Below are positions 25,592 to 34,815 of a stretch of DNA of 64,000 nucleotides, piece by piece (the stretch's first letter is position 1; each line of letters opens with the position of its first letter). The position numbers were made by a program, and so were the translations under genes. The notes under the pieces are model-generated. The model was not told where the DNA came from. It was given only the letters and a program-made list of their open reading frames with translations, and did not search any database. Location of the stretch: positions 124,001 to 188,000 of the forward strand of contig JAZKHE010000002.1 of the NCBI GenBank assembly GCA_040385525.1, in the 5' to 3' direction. Source of the stretch: JAZKHE01 sp040385525 (GTDB taxonomy: Bacteria > Bacteroidota > Bacteroidia > UBA4408).

Positions 25592-26200
25592 TTGAAACTA
25601 TTCGCTAAAATTATATCTGTGTTGCTGCATCCTTTGTTGATGCCAACTTATATTGTAATTCTACTTTTTAATTCGGGTGGATACATTGGTTTTAATTTGA
25701 ATCAAAAGTTAGAACTAATTATTTACGCAATCGTTTTTTTTAATACCTTTTTATTTCCAGGATTATTGTCTTTTATTCTTCTTAAAAAGAAAAAAATAAA
25801 TAGTTTGCAAATGGAAGATAAATCGGAACGCAGACTTCCGTATTTAATTACCGCAGCTTTTTATATTTTAACGTATTATTTGTTGCGTAAATTTAATTTA
25901 TCGGCATTGTTGTATGTGATAATGTTAGGTGCTTCAACAGCCATTTTAATTTCTATGTTAATTAATTTTAAATGGAAAGTTAGTGCGCACATGGTTGGAA
26001 TTGGCGGATTAATTGGCGTTTTAATAGGGTTGAGTTTGCGCTTACAAATGGATTTTACTTTTTTAATTATCTGTTTTACCTTTTTAGCGGGTTTGTTAGG
26101 CACAGCTCGTTTAATTTTAAACGCCCACATACCTGCTCAGGTTTTTGTTGGTTTTATGGTAGGCTGTTTAACACAACTTTTTTTGTTTCTGTTTTTATAA
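25592..26200 (+). CDS. Multi-span membrane protein, PAP2-superfamily-like
   Basis: A 202-residue protein of about six membrane helices. Motifs resembling degenerate PAP2 phosphatase signatures occur in the second half: KWKVSAHMVGIGG (compare PSGH) near residue 130 and ARLILNAHIPAQVFVGFMVG near 170 (compare SRxxxxxHxxxDVxxG). The catalytic Arg and His are present in the last motif, but the first motif is altered, so activity on lipid pyrophosphates is uncertain. The start codon is TTG at 25592, 6 bases after rpoN; the first ATG would cut off part of the first helix. Confidence 0.6.
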   Translation: MKLFAKIISVLLHPLLMPTYIVILLFNSGGYIGFNLNQKLELIIYAIVFFNTFLFPGLLSFILLKKKKINSLQMEDKSERRLPYLITAAFYILTYYLLRKFNLSALLYVIMLGASTAILISMLINFKWKVSAHMVGIGGLIGVLIGLSLRLQMDFTFLIICFTFLAGLLGTARLILNAHIPAQVFVGFMVGCLTQLFLFLFL

Positions 26201-26212
26201 GTTGTATTTTTG
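26183..26212 (+). promoter_or_regulatory. Promoter of the YqaE-like gene (TTG-N19-TATTTTTG)
   Basis: TTG at 26183-26185 and TATTTTTG at 26205-26212 are separated by exactly 19 bases, a full match to the Bacteroidota -33/-7 pattern. The -33 part lies in the last codons of the preceding gene. The ATG is at 26239. Confidence 0.6.
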
Positions 26213-26238
26213 TTTTTGAACCAATTAAAACAAACTTT

Positions 26239-26652
26239 ATGAAGACAAGAGTACTAATTATGTTAATGAGTTTTTTATTTGCTTATAATGCAAATTACGC
26301 GGTAAATACTGTTTCAATTGCGAAAAATGCAAATGATAGTAAAGTAGAAGCGAAAACTTTAGAGTTAAAAAAAACAGAAAAGAATTTTGCAACAAAATTT
26401 AAAGACACAAAATTATTTAAAAAAATAAAAAATGCGTTAGATGATACAATGCTTATTTTGCTTATCATTCTTGCATTGCTTTTACCGCCATTAGCAGTTT
26501 GGTTAAAAGATGGGAAAAAAGCTACTACATTATTTTGGATTACTCTGATTTTATGTTTGTTGGGCGGAGGATTTTGGTATGGTTGGTTTTTTGGAGGATT
26601 TTACGGAATTGCTATTTTATTAGCGATATTACGTGTGTTAGACATTATTTAA
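26239..26652 (+). CDS. YqaE/Pmp3 family membrane protein with long N-terminal part
   Basis: A 137-residue protein. Residues 1-21 look like a signal peptide or anchor; residues 22-70 are charged and Lys-rich (KAKTLELKKTEKNF type); residues 73-137 form the two-helix YqaE/Pmp3 domain (LIILALLLPPLAVWLKDG, then LILCLLGGGFWYGWFFGG). Bacterial and plant members are small stress-related membrane proteins that affect membrane potential and salt tolerance; most are only 50-60 residues, so the N-terminal extension is a Bacteroidota-type addition. It has its own promoter and a strong terminator. Confidence 0.8.
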   Translation: MKTRVLIMLMSFLFAYNANYAVNTVSIAKNANDSKVEAKTLELKKTEKNFATKFKDTKLFKKIKNALDDTMLILLIILALLLPPLAVWLKDGKKATTLFWITLILCLLGGGFWYGWFFGGFYGIAILLAILRVLDII

Positions 26653-26664
26653 TTCATAATTGCA

Positions 26665-26915
26665 TTAATAAAAAATCCGACTATTTGGTCGGATTTTTTT
26701 TATCTGTATCATTGTTTTGATACGTGAAACAAATTATTAAAAAGAGTCTGTTTTGTTTACAATAATGGTTCTTTTTGTTTGCCATGATTTGTCTGAAAAA
26801 AGTTTCATGTTTCAATAATAATCAGACTAGATTCTTTCCAAAAGAACCTGGTTTATTGATGGCTAAAACATTAAATTACAAAATTTATTTCATGTTTTAG
26901 AGGTTTCGAATTGCA
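26665..26915 (-). ncRNA. Candidate small RNA: long imperfect hairpin with promoter box and terminator
   Basis: This is the only gap over 300 bases without a gene (26653-26985). It holds a nested inverted repeat: TGTTTT/AAAACA (26749-54 with 26865-70), CAATAA/TTATTG (26760-65 with 26853-58), GGTTCTTTT/AAAAGAACC (26767-75 with 26840-48) and GTCTGA/TCAGAC (26791-96 with 26822-27). On the minus strand a TATATTTG box (26922-26929) lies upstream and a hairpin with six T (26690-26669) downstream, which would give an RNA of about 250 bases. It has no open frame over 20 codons. A decayed mobile element is the main other reading. Confidence 0.3.
26669..26700. terminator. Terminator after the YqaE-like gene
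   Basis: The hairpin ATCCGAC-TATTTG-GTCGGAT is followed by eight T on the plus strand and, on the minus strand, by six T, so it works in both directions in principle. Its core is nearly the same as that of the terminator at 26945-26960. Confidence 0.8.
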
Positions 26916-26921
26916 ATTAAT

Positions 26922-26929
26922 CAAATATA
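26922..26929 (-). promoter_or_regulatory. -7 box (TATATTTG) in the gap after the metalloprotease gene
   Basis: A TAnnTTTG match on the minus strand, downstream of the metalloprotease terminator and pointing into the hairpin region. No gene lies in front of it on this strand before 26665. No -33 element at the normal distance. Confidence 0.3.
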
Positions 26930-26940
26930 TTAAAAACAAA

Positions 26941-26966
26941 AAAACCGACCATTTGGTCGGCTTTTT
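26941..26966. terminator. Terminator of the 1810-residue protease gene
   Basis: The hairpin CCGACC-ATTT-GGTCGG (26945-26960), 25 bases after the stop codon, is followed by seven T on the minus strand and five on the plus strand. Confidence 0.82.
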
Positions 26967-26985
26967 AATACTAATTAGTTAGTAA

Positions 26986-29900
26986 TTACTCTACTACTAC
27001 AATTGTTTTTTGTGAAGTTGATTTGTTACCAATAATAGATAAATTGTAAATACCATTATCTAATTTTTTATCAGCTAAATCAATTTCAACTATACTGTTT
27101 AGGTTAGTGTTAAAGTTTTGCTCTGTTATAATTCTACTAGTTACATCCATTAAAATTACTTTACCAATTTCTTCAGTATTAAACGATATGTTTAAAACAC
27201 TTGATTTAGAAACAGGGTTTGGATAAGCTGTAAATTCAGCTTTAGCAGCAACGTTAATTGTAGAATTCTCTTCAACTGCAGGAGCAGTTTTTACTTCTTC
27301 TGTAACAATTTCTTCTGAAATTACTTGTACAGCTTCTTGAGAAATCATTTCGTTGTTGTTTTCTACAACTGCAACTTCTTCGTTATTAGCTGAACGTAAA
27401 AGACCACCAACAAATATAGAACAAGGTGCTCCTGGAACACCCCAAACACCGCCAACATAAGCTTGAACTGTTACAACATAAGATTGTCCATCTAATAAAC
27501 CTGGGAAATTAGATAAGCTAGTTTGAGGCAAAGTATTACCTGTTATAAAGCTACGCGTGTAGCTTCCGTTATCAGTTACATTAAATTTATATCTGTAACC
27601 TCCAGCAACACTGTTAGCATAAATAATACTTGTTTTAGTAACTGTCATATTGCAAGATGTTCCGCTTAATTGAGTTGTTGGGAAATCAGCCATAAAAATA
27701 GGAAGGCTAGTACCAACTGTATTCCAAACACCCGCTGAATATGCCTGAACGGCAACTGTATAACTTGTGCCATAAGTTACACCTAAATTACTTAAAAGCA
27801 TGCTTGGGCTATTGTTTGTAGTTGTATAACTTCTGCCATTGCTACACGTAAATTTATAATAAGTTGCACCTGTAATACCATTGCAATAAATATAACTAGC
27901 TGGCGTAAGGTTTGTTGCTCCAGCTGAAACTGTACTTAATTGTGTAGTAGGAAAAGCAGCTAACGTAACAGAACATACAGCTCCCGGATTAGTTAAAACA
28001 CCATTAATATAAGCTTGAACAGTTACACCATAAGTACTTCCAAATTGCAAAGCTGAAACTTGATATAAATACATTATAGGATTGTAATTACCTGTAGTAT
28101 AGCTTTGCCCGTTAGAGAAAGTAAATTTATATTTACCAGCACCTGGTATTGCAGTAGCATAAATTAAGTTGTTTTTTAACAAATTAGTTGCCCCACAAGA
28201 TGTTGATAATTGTGTGGTAGGACCAACTGGGCCGCATGGGCCATCACCAATTAAATTATTGCTATCGTCACAATCAGTATTGTTTACTACATAACTTAAT
28301 GGCGCAGTACAAGTAATAATTGATACACTTGGGTTACCAAAACCATCGTTATCAGCATCTTGATAAAAAGTAGTACCAGGGTCTACAACTAAGGTAGCTG
28401 CGTTTGTTTCAAATAAACCACAATTATCTGTTAAAATACATTTGTATTGATAGTTGTTTAAACCACTTAAATTATTAATTGTAAGTGTAGCTGTTGTTGT
28501 GCCAGAATACAAACCGCCATTATTTACATCAACAAAAGCACCGCCATTACTTACTTGCCATTTATAAGAGTCTACTCCACTTGCATTAACCGCAAATGCT
28601 GCAGAAGAATTAAAGCAAGCACTCGTATTTGATGGTTGTTGGTTAATAGTAATTGTACTAGAATTAACAGTCATTGTAACAACATTAGATGTAGCTGTTA
28701 ATGGAGATGCACAAGCCGAATTACTTGTCATTACGCAAGAAACTAAATCGTTATTGGTAAACGTGCTTACAAACGTAGATGAGTTTGAACCTTCATCATT
28801 CCCATTAATTTTCCACTGGTAACCGGGAGAACTTCCACCTTCAGTAGGTATTGCTGTATATGTTGCAGTTACTCCGCTACAAATTGTTGTTGATGAAGCG
28901 TTTATTGTAACAATTGGTGAAACAGTAGTGTTCACAGTAACTGATGTAGAAGCACAAGTTGTATTATTACAAGTGCCTTCATATCTCACAAAATAATTTG
29001 TATTTGAAGAAGGAGAAACCACTACTGAGTTACCTGTTCCCACTAAAGCACCACCACACGAACCAGAATACCAATTAGCAACCGCACCAGTTCCTGCAGA
29101 ACCACCAGTAAGAGTAAGGGTAGTTGTACCTCCTGTGCATATTGTTGTTGTGCCTGTTACTCCTGTTGGCGCAGTAGATAATGTATTAACTGTAACCGAT
29201 GTAGAAGCACAAGCTGTATTATTACAAGTTCCTTCATATCTCACAAAATAAGAAGTTGTAGATGCAGGAGAAACCACAACCGAGTTGCCAGTACCCACTA
29301 AAGTACCACCACAAGAAGCTGAATACCATCTAGCAACAGCGCCAGTGCCCGCAGAACCACCACTAAGGGTAAGAGTTGTAGTGCCTCCTGTGCATATTGT
29401 TGTAGTGCCTGTTACTCCTGTTGGCGCAGTAGATAATGTATTAACTGTAACCGATGTAGAAGCACAAGTTGTATTATTACAAGTGCCTTCATATCTCACA
29501 AAATAAGATGTTGTAGAAGCTGGTGAAACAACTACTGAGTTACCTGTACCTACTAAAGTTCCACCACCACATGAAGCAGTATACCAAAAAGCAGTAGCTC
29601 CAGTACCGGCAGAACCGCCAGTTATAGTTAAGGTTGTAGTGCCACCCGCACATATTGTTGTTGTACCCGTTATACCACTTGGTGCTGTTGATAGTGTATT
29701 TACTGTTACTACTACTGATGCACATGTTGTAGTGTTACAAGTACCTTCATATCTTACGTAATAAGTAGTGGTAACTGTTGGTGAAACTAAAACAGAGTTA
29801 CCTGTTCCAACTAGTGTTCCTCCACAAGAACTAGAGTACCAGGTTGCTGTTGCTCCCGTTCCTGCCGTACCTCCTGAACGAGTTAATGTTGTTGAACCAC

Positions 29901-32418
29901 CATTACAAATTGTTGTTGTTCCTGTTATACCACTTGGTGCTGTTGATAGCGTATTTACTGTTACTACTACTGATGCACACGCTGTTGTGTTACATGTTCC
30001 GCTATAGCGAAGATAATAAGTTGTTGTTGATGTTGGGCTAACCGAAATACTATTCCCTGTTCCTGCAGCTGTACCCCCACAACTTCCGCTAAACCATTGT
30101 GCTGTTGCTCCAGTTCCTGCTGAACCACCAGAAAGCGTTAGTGTTGTTGTGCTTCCCGAACAGATTGTTGTTGTGCCTGTTATTCCCGTTGGTGCTGTCG
30201 ATAATGTATTAATCGTTAAATTAGTTCCGTTATCAGTACCAGTAATTGATGGTGTTGAAGAAACAACTCTAATTCTATAAGCTGTGCCAGCCACAGCTGG
30301 CAAACCAACAGTTGTGTTAATTGTACCAGCAGCTGTTGAAGAAAGGGTGCCCAATACAGTAGGAGAAGCAAAAGAACCAGAAGCATCGCTTAGTTGAGCC
30401 GTAAAAATATTTCCTGCAGTAAAAGTACCAGTTATTGTATAAGGAACAGATATTCCTGTTGCGCCAGCACAAAATGGACTACCTGATATTGCACTAGTAG
30501 TTATTGTATTCGCACTTCCAGAACCATTTACAGCAACATCATCTATGTATAAATTTTGTCCGTATTGATTTTTAACTTCAAATTTAACTATCAAGTTTTG
30601 ACCAACATATGAATCAAGATTAAAGCTTCTCAAAATCCAGTCTCCAGTAGCGCTTGGCGTGAAGCCACTGGCTCCATTTGTAATAGATGATAATTGTGTT
30701 CCACCCAATTGCTGTATTTTTGTAAATGTGTTTCCACAATCAGTTGAAACATAAATCTTTAAAGTATCAGCGTTAGCAGCACTTCCAAAGTATCTATAAG
30801 CGGTTTTATAGGTTAAACTTGCAATTGATAATCCACTTAAACTAATTGGTGGAGAAATTAAGGCGTCAAGATTTGTACCTCCAGAATTATAGTTATAACA
30901 ATTCATTCCTGCAGAACCAACAGTGCTTCCTGTGTTTCCAGTTGCAGATCTTTTTTCAAACATTTTTGAACCCTCGGTACCCCAAGCTGTTGCAGCATCA
31001 GCACTAACATTAGTCCAACCACTTGGAGGAAAAGTTCCCTCAAAATTTTCTAAATATGGAATTGATTTCGAGCCAATTGGATTAATATAAGCTGTTTTTG
31101 TTGTTGTACTAGAAACGCCAGTTGATGAAATTGCGGTTAATGAAACATTAAAAGTTCCTGTTGTTGCATAAGTTACCGATGGATTCTGACTAGTTGAACT
31201 TGTGGGAGAACCTCCAGAAAAACTCCACGTCCAACTTGTAGGAAAGTTTATACTTTCATCAATAAATTGAACAGGCATGCCTAAACAAGGTGTAGTTGTA
31301 GTGGCATAAAATCTTGGTATAGGAATATTACATCCGCAATTATCTAAGTTTGCAGCCGTTGATAAACTTTGGCGAGTACCACCCGTCATAATTACCGCAC
31401 TCATTCTTGAAGCTTGACCTGCAGTAAATTCATTCTGACAAACATCACTAGAGTAATCCATATAATTATGAATAAATAACTCTCTTGAAGAGTTGCCATC
31501 GCAAGAATTTGTACCAGTTGCACAGTTACTTGTGCTTCTTTGGTGTGGTGGAGTATCACAAACCCTATCTCCTTGAGTTGAACACGTAGCATTAGTTGGG
31601 CATTGGTCAGCCGTTCCATCAGAATTGCTATCATCGCCTTGAAATGTATGGTATAAATTTAATCCATGACCAATTTCATGTATCAAAGTTCTATTTCTAT
31701 TTGTATAAGATTTTAAATTATAACCTTTAGAGCCGTCTGGGTCATATCCAAAGGCATTATAAAGCATTACTGCACCATCAATAGTTGAGCCTGCACCCGG
31801 AAAGTACGCAAAACCTTGAGTTCCTGCACCTCCGTTATTTCCATCAATTTCTGAAACTACCCATAAGTTATAATATTTTGTATTATCCCATTTACTTAAT
31901 GCTTTAACAGCTACTTCGTTTGGTGAACCACCTTCTGTAGTAAGTCCGCTAGTTGAGTATGCAGAAACTCCTGTTCCGCTTACTCTATTTATTCCTGTTG
32001 ACGGATTACCAGAAGGGTCTTTTTGCGCTAAACAAAATTCAATTTCTGTATCAACACCGTTACCAAAACCAGTTGAACCGGCTTTTTTTCTATAAGCATC
32101 ATTCATAGAATTGATACAGCTAAGCACTTGATCATCAGAAATGTTTGTTCCAGTCCCTACGGCTTCGCCCAAATGAATTACATGAACAACAACAGGTATT
32201 TTATATACTGTACCTCCAGACTTAGACATAGGAGGTTTAATGTTTTGTTCGTTAACTTGTTGAGCATTTAAAAATGCATTTCTGTAAGAAATATCATTAG
32301 CAAATTTATGTTCGTGAATTTTTTGAGTAGCGCATTTTTCTTGAGAAAATAAATTACTACTGAATAACAATGTGCAAAATAAAAATGCAAGTAGGTTTTT
32401 AAAACGTAAGGTCTTCAT
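26986..32418 (-). CDS. Secreted M43 (cytophagalysin-like) metalloprotease with repeat domains and T9SS sorting domain
   Basis: An 1810-residue exported protein. Signal peptide 1-25. The M43 catalytic domain covers about residues 70-365, with the zinc motif HEIGHGLNLYH (about 246-256) and Met-turn region HNYMDYSSD. A PKD domain (TWSFSGGSP, near 395-470) and a carbohydrate-binding or MAM-like beta domain (480-635) follow. Residues about 738-1162 are five Ig-like repeats of about 85 residues (TLSTAPTGITGTTTIC...CASVVVTVN). Then come PKD/Ig-like segments, three fibronectin-like repeats of about 83 residues (TTQLS...VQAY), and a type A T9SS sorting domain from about residue 1730 (AYPNPVSKSSVLNISF to IVVVE). 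It is probably cell-surface-bound or released, and degrades protein outside the cell. Substrate unknown. Confidence 0.88.
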   Translation of the reverse strand: MKTLRFKNLLAFLFCTLLFSSNLFSQEKCATQKIHEHKFANDISYRNAFLNAQQVNEQNIKPPMSKSGGTVYKIPVVVHVIHLGEAVGTGTNISDDQVLSCINSMNDAYRKKAGSTGFGNGVDTEIEFCLAQKDPSGNPSTGINRVSGTGVSAYSTSGLTTEGGSPNEVAVKALSKWDNTKYYNLWVVSEIDGNNGGAGTQGFAYFPGAGSTIDGAVMLYNAFGYDPDGSKGYNLKSYTNRNRTLIHEIGHGLNLYHTFQGDDSNSDGTADQCPTNATCSTQGDRVCDTPPHQRSTSNCATGTNSCDGNSSRELFIHNYMDYSSDVCQNEFTAGQASRMSAVIMTGGTRQSLSTAANLDNCGCNIPIPRFYATTTTPCLGMPVQFIDESINFPTSWTWSFSGGSPTSSTSQNPSVTYATTGTFNVSLTAISSTGVSSTTTKTAYINPIGSKSIPYLENFEGTFPPSGWTNVSADAATAWGTEGSKMFEKRSATGNTGSTVGSAGMNCYNYNSGGTNLDALISPPISLSGLSIASLTYKTAYRYFGSAANADTLKIYVSTDCGNTFTKIQQLGGTQLSSITNGASGFTPSATGDWILRSFNLDSYVGQNLIVKFEVKNQYGQNLYIDDVAVNGSGSANTITTSAISGSPFCAGATGISVPYTITGTFTAGNIFTAQLSDASGSFASPTVLGTLSSTAAGTINTTVGLPAVAGTAYRIRVVSSTPSITGTDNGTNLTINTLSTAPTGITGTTTICSGSTTTLTLSGGSAGTGATAQWFSGSCGGTAAGTGNSISVSPTSTTTYYLRYSGTCNTTACASVVVTVNTLSTAPSGITGTTTICNGGSTTLTRSGGTAGTGATATWYSSSCGGTLVGTGNSVLVSPTVTTTYYVRYEGTCNTTTCASVVVTVNTLSTAPSGITGTTTICAGGTTTLTITGGSAGTGATAFWYTASCGGGTLVGTGNSVVVSPASTTSYFVRYEGTCNNTTCASTSVTVNTLSTAPTGVTGTTTICTGGTTTLTLSGGSAGTGAVARWYSASCGGTLVGTGNSVVVSPASTTSYFVRYEGTCNNTACASTSVTVNTLSTAPTGVTGTTTICTGGTTTLTLTGGSAGTGAVANWYSGSCGGALVGTGNSVVVSPSSNTNYFVRYEGTCNNTTCASTSVTVNTTVSPIVTINASSTTICSGVTATYTAIPTEGGSSPGYQWKINGNDEGSNSSTFVSTFTNNDLVSCVMTSNSACASPLTATSNVVTMTVNSSTITINQQPSNTSACFNSSAAFAVNASGVDSYKWQVSNGGAFVDVNNGGLYSGTTTATLTINNLSGLNNYQYKCILTDNCGLFETNAATLVVDPGTTFYQDADNDGFGNPSVSIITCTAPLSYVVNNTDCDDSNNLIGDGPCGPVGPTTQLSTSCGATNLLKNNLIYATAIPGAGKYKFTFSNGQSYTTGNYNPIMYLYQVSALQFGSTYGVTVQAYINGVLTNPGAVCSVTLAAFPTTQLSTVSAGATNLTPASYIYCNGITGATYYKFTCSNGRSYTTTNNSPSMLLSNLGVTYGTSYTVAVQAYSAGVWNTVGTSLPIFMADFPTTQLSGTSCNMTVTKTSIIYANSVAGGYRYKFNVTDNGSYTRSFITGNTLPQTSLSNFPGLLDGQSYVVTVQAYVGGVWGVPGAPCSIFVGGLLRSANNEEVAVVENNNEMISQEAVQVISEEIVTEEVKTAPAVEENSTINVAAKAEFTAYPNPVSKSSVLNISFNTEEIGKVILMDVTSRIITEQNFNTNLNSIVEIDLADKKLDNGIYNLSIIGNKSTSQKTIVVVE
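28936..30208 (-). repeat. Five tandem 255-base coding repeats in the protease gene
   Basis: Five in-frame units of about 85 codons encode the Ig-like repeats. Units 3, 4 and 5 share long stretches of near-identical residues (for example GTGNSVVVSP, RYEGTCNNT, CASTSVTVNTLSTAPTGVTG), which points to recent duplication. The C...C pairs in each unit could form disulfides. Confidence 0.85.
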
Positions 32419-32535
32419 TATATTTAAGTTAATTTCAAAATGAAGGTAATAAAAATAAAATTCAGCACAAGTGATTTTCGATAAAATTGATAAATTAACC
32501 TATAAATATCTCGGAATTTTTAATTTTTAATTTAG

Positions 32536-32543
32536 TACTTTTG
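32536..32543 (+). promoter_or_regulatory. -7 box (TACTTTTG) for the ALDH7 gene
   Basis: A TAnnTTTG match 19 bases ahead of the ATG at 32563, the common spacing in this window. No clear -33 TTG. Confidence 0.45.
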
Positions 32544-32562
32544 AGGTCTAAAACTTTAAAAA

Positions 32563-34101
32563 ATGAGCAATTTTGGAATAGAACAAGTGCTTAAGCAACT
32601 TGGAATTAAAGAAAATAATTATGGTGCCTCTACTGGAACTATACATTTTGAAACAAAAGGAAATAAAATAGATTCTTTTTCGCCTGTTGATGGTAAATTA
32701 ATTGGTTCTATTAACGCTGCAACTAGCGAAGATTATACAAAAGTAATGGCGAAAGCTGAAGAGGCTTTTAAAACATGGCGCTTAATGCCTGCGCCTAAGC
32801 GTGGAGAAATTGTTCGTCAAATGGGCGATGAGCTTCGTAAATACAAAGATCCATTAGGTAAATTAGTTTCTTACGAAATGGGAAAATCTTTGCAAGAAGG
32901 TTTAGGCGAAGTACAAGAAATGATTGATATCTGTGATTTTGCTGTTGGCTTATCTCGCCAGTTATATGGTTTAACGATGCATAGTGAGCGTCCTCAACAT
33001 CGTATGTACGAGCAATGGCATCCGTTTGGTGTTGTTGGTGTTATTTCTGCATTCAACTTTCCTGTTGCTGTTTGGAGCTGGAACACAATGTTAGCATGGG
33101 TTTGTGGCGATGTTTGTATTTGGAAACCAAGTTCTAAAACACCATTATGTGCTGTTGCTTGTCAAAATATTATTGCAGACGTTTTAAAACGCAACAATGT
33201 TCCAGAAGGTGTAAGTTGTTTAGTAATTGGTAACGAAAGTGGTGATTTAATTAACAACGATAAACGTATTCCGCTAGTGTCTTTTACTGGTTCTACACGT
33301 ATTGGAAGACACGTATCTAAAACTGTTGCTGAACGTTTTGGTAATACTATTTTAGAATTAGGTGGTAACAATGCAATCATTGTTTCAGAACATGCAGATT
33401 TAAGTATGGTTTTAGTAGGTGCTGTTTTTGGTGCTGTTGGAACTGCTGGTCAACGTTGTACTTCTACACGTCGTTTAATTGTTCACGAAAGTGTTTACGA
33501 TAAAACAATTAGTGTTTTACAAAAAGCCTATGCTCAATTACATATTGGCAATCCGTTAGATGCAAACAATCACGTTGGGCCACTAATTGATAAAAAAGCC
33601 ACCGAAGATTATTTGAATGCAATTGAAAAAGCAAAACAAGAAGGTGGAAAAATTTTAGTTGAAGGTGGTGTGTTAACTGGCGCAGGTTACGAAAGTGGTT
33701 GCTACGTTAAACCATGTATTATTGAGGCTAAAAACGAATACCACATTGTACAGGAAGAAACGTTTGCTCCTATTTTATATGTAATGAAATACAAAACTAT
33801 TGAAGAAGCTATTGCTATGCAAAATGGTGTTCCTCAAGGCTTATCATCGGCTATTTTTACAAATAACTTACGCGAAGCAGAATTATTTTTATCACAAGCA
33901 GGTTCTGATTGCGGTATAGCCAACGTAAACATTGGCACATCGGGTGCAGAAATTGGTGGAGCGTTTGGTGGTGAAAAAGAAACAGGTGGCGGCCGTGAAA
34001 GTGGTTCTGATGCTTGGAAAGCATACATGCGTAGACAAACAAATACAATTAATTATGGAACTCAATTGCCTTTAGCACAAGGAATTAATTTCCATATTTA
34101 A
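32563..34101 (+). CDS. Aldehyde dehydrogenase, ALDH7/antiquitin type (aminoadipate-semialdehyde dehydrogenase)
   Basis: A 512-residue NAD-dependent aldehyde dehydrogenase. ALDH7 hallmarks are ISAFNFPVAVWSWNTMLAWV (about residue 160), the catalytic Glu in TILELGGNNAIIV, and the catalytic Cys in GTAGQRCTSTRRL (about residue 303); the C-terminus has GGEKETGGGRESGSDAWKAY. Members oxidise alpha-aminoadipic semialdehyde in lysine breakdown (ALDH7A1, bacterial AmaB/Pcd). No other lysine-degradation gene is next to it, so the substrate rests on family alone. It is a single-gene unit with its own promoter and a long perfect hairpin terminator. Confidence 0.88.
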   Translation: MSNFGIEQVLKQLGIKENNYGASTGTIHFETKGNKIDSFSPVDGKLIGSINAATSEDYTKVMAKAEEAFKTWRLMPAPKRGEIVRQMGDELRKYKDPLGKLVSYEMGKSLQEGLGEVQEMIDICDFAVGLSRQLYGLTMHSERPQHRMYEQWHPFGVVGVISAFNFPVAVWSWNTMLAWVCGDVCIWKPSSKTPLCAVACQNIIADVLKRNNVPEGVSCLVIGNESGDLINNDKRIPLVSFTGSTRIGRHVSKTVAERFGNTILELGGNNAIIVSEHADLSMVLVGAVFGAVGTAGQRCTSTRRLIVHESVYDKTISVLQKAYAQLHIGNPLDANNHVGPLIDKKATEDYLNAIEKAKQEGGKILVEGGVLTGAGYESGCYVKPCIIEAKNEYHIVQEETFAPILYVMKYKTIEEAIAMQNGVPQGLSSAIFTNNLREAELFLSQAGSDCGIANVNIGTSGAEIGGAFGGEKETGGGRESGSDAWKAYMRRQTNTINYGTQLPLAQGINFHI

Positions 34102-34114
34102 TAACTCTCTTTTT

Positions 34115-34152
34115 AAAAGTAGTTAGTAGATTTTTTACTAACTACTTTTTTA
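34115..34152 (+). terminator. Strong terminator after the ALDH7 gene
   Basis: A perfect 14-base stem AAAAGTAGTTAGTA (34115-34128) with TACTAACTACTTTT (34136-34149), a seven-base loop and a T run. It separates the ALDH7 gene from the methyltransferase. Confidence 0.88.
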
Positions 34153-34169
34153 TTTTAACTAAGGTCAAT

Positions 34170-34814
34170 ATGAATTTAACCAAAAAACCACAAAATTATT
34201 TTGCTTTGGAACGTCCTGAAATGTTGGAGTTTGTTCCACTTACAGCTAAAAAGATTTTGGAGTTTGGTTGTGGCGAAGGAAACTTTGGCAATGCATTAAA
34301 AAGCAGAAATGAGGCAGAAGTTTGGGGTTTAGAAATTGAAGAAGATGCAGCTAAAATAGCACAACAAAAATTACACAAAGTTGTTGTGGGTGATGCCTTA
34401 TTAAAATTAAATGACTTGCCCGATCATTATTTTGACGCCATTATTTTTAATGATGTATTGGAACATTTAGTTGACCCGTATACCGTTTTAAAAGAGCTTA
34501 CACACAAGCTTTGCAAAGGCGGAGTAATTGTAGCCTCCATTCCAAATATTCGATTTTTTCGTTCTTTTTTCGACTTTGTTTTTAGAGGTAATTGGGAATA
34601 TACCCCGAACGGTATAATGGATAAAACTCACATTCTTTTTTTTACAAAAAAAAGTATTGATGGATTGTTTTCAAAACAAGGATATACAATTGTAACCAAA
34701 AAAGGGATTAACAAATCAAAGTCGATTCGCCCTTTAATAGCAAGTATTTTAACACTAGGTGCGTGGAGCGATATTGCTTATCTTCAATTTGCGGTTGTTG
34801 CCAAAGCAAAATAA
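34170..34814 (+). CDS. Class I SAM-dependent methyltransferase
   Basis: A 214-residue cytosolic methyltransferase. The SAM loop is ILEFGCGEGNFGNAL (about residues 29-43), the ribose-binding acid is in VWGLEIEED, and motif IV is DAIIFNDVLEHLVDP. These features fit the Methyltransf_11/23 group, which includes many cell-surface glycan and small-molecule methyltransferases, and the KTHILFFTKKSI segment is common in polysaccharide-linked members. The target cannot be named. A lipoprotein gene follows after one base. Confidence 0.8.
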   Translation: MNLTKKPQNYFALERPEMLEFVPLTAKKILEFGCGEGNFGNALKSRNEAEVWGLEIEEDAAKIAQQKLHKVVVGDALLKLNDLPDHYFDAIIFNDVLEHLVDPYTVLKELTHKLCKGGVIVASIPNIRFFRSFFDFVFRGNWEYTPNGIMDKTHILFFTKKSIDGLFSKQGYTIVTKKGINKSKSIRPLIASILTLGAWSDIAYLQFAVVAKAK

Positions 34815-34815
34815 T

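Noticed and set aside
29285..30007. Plus-strand open frames opposite the Ig-like repeats of the protease
   Set aside because: They repeat with the sense-strand unit and have biased, Val/Pro-rich composition; they are a by-product of the repeat.
28936..30208. Regular repeats that might be read as a CRISPR array
   Set aside because: Units are about 255 bases, in frame, and encode protein; there are no short direct repeats with unique spacers and no cas genes.
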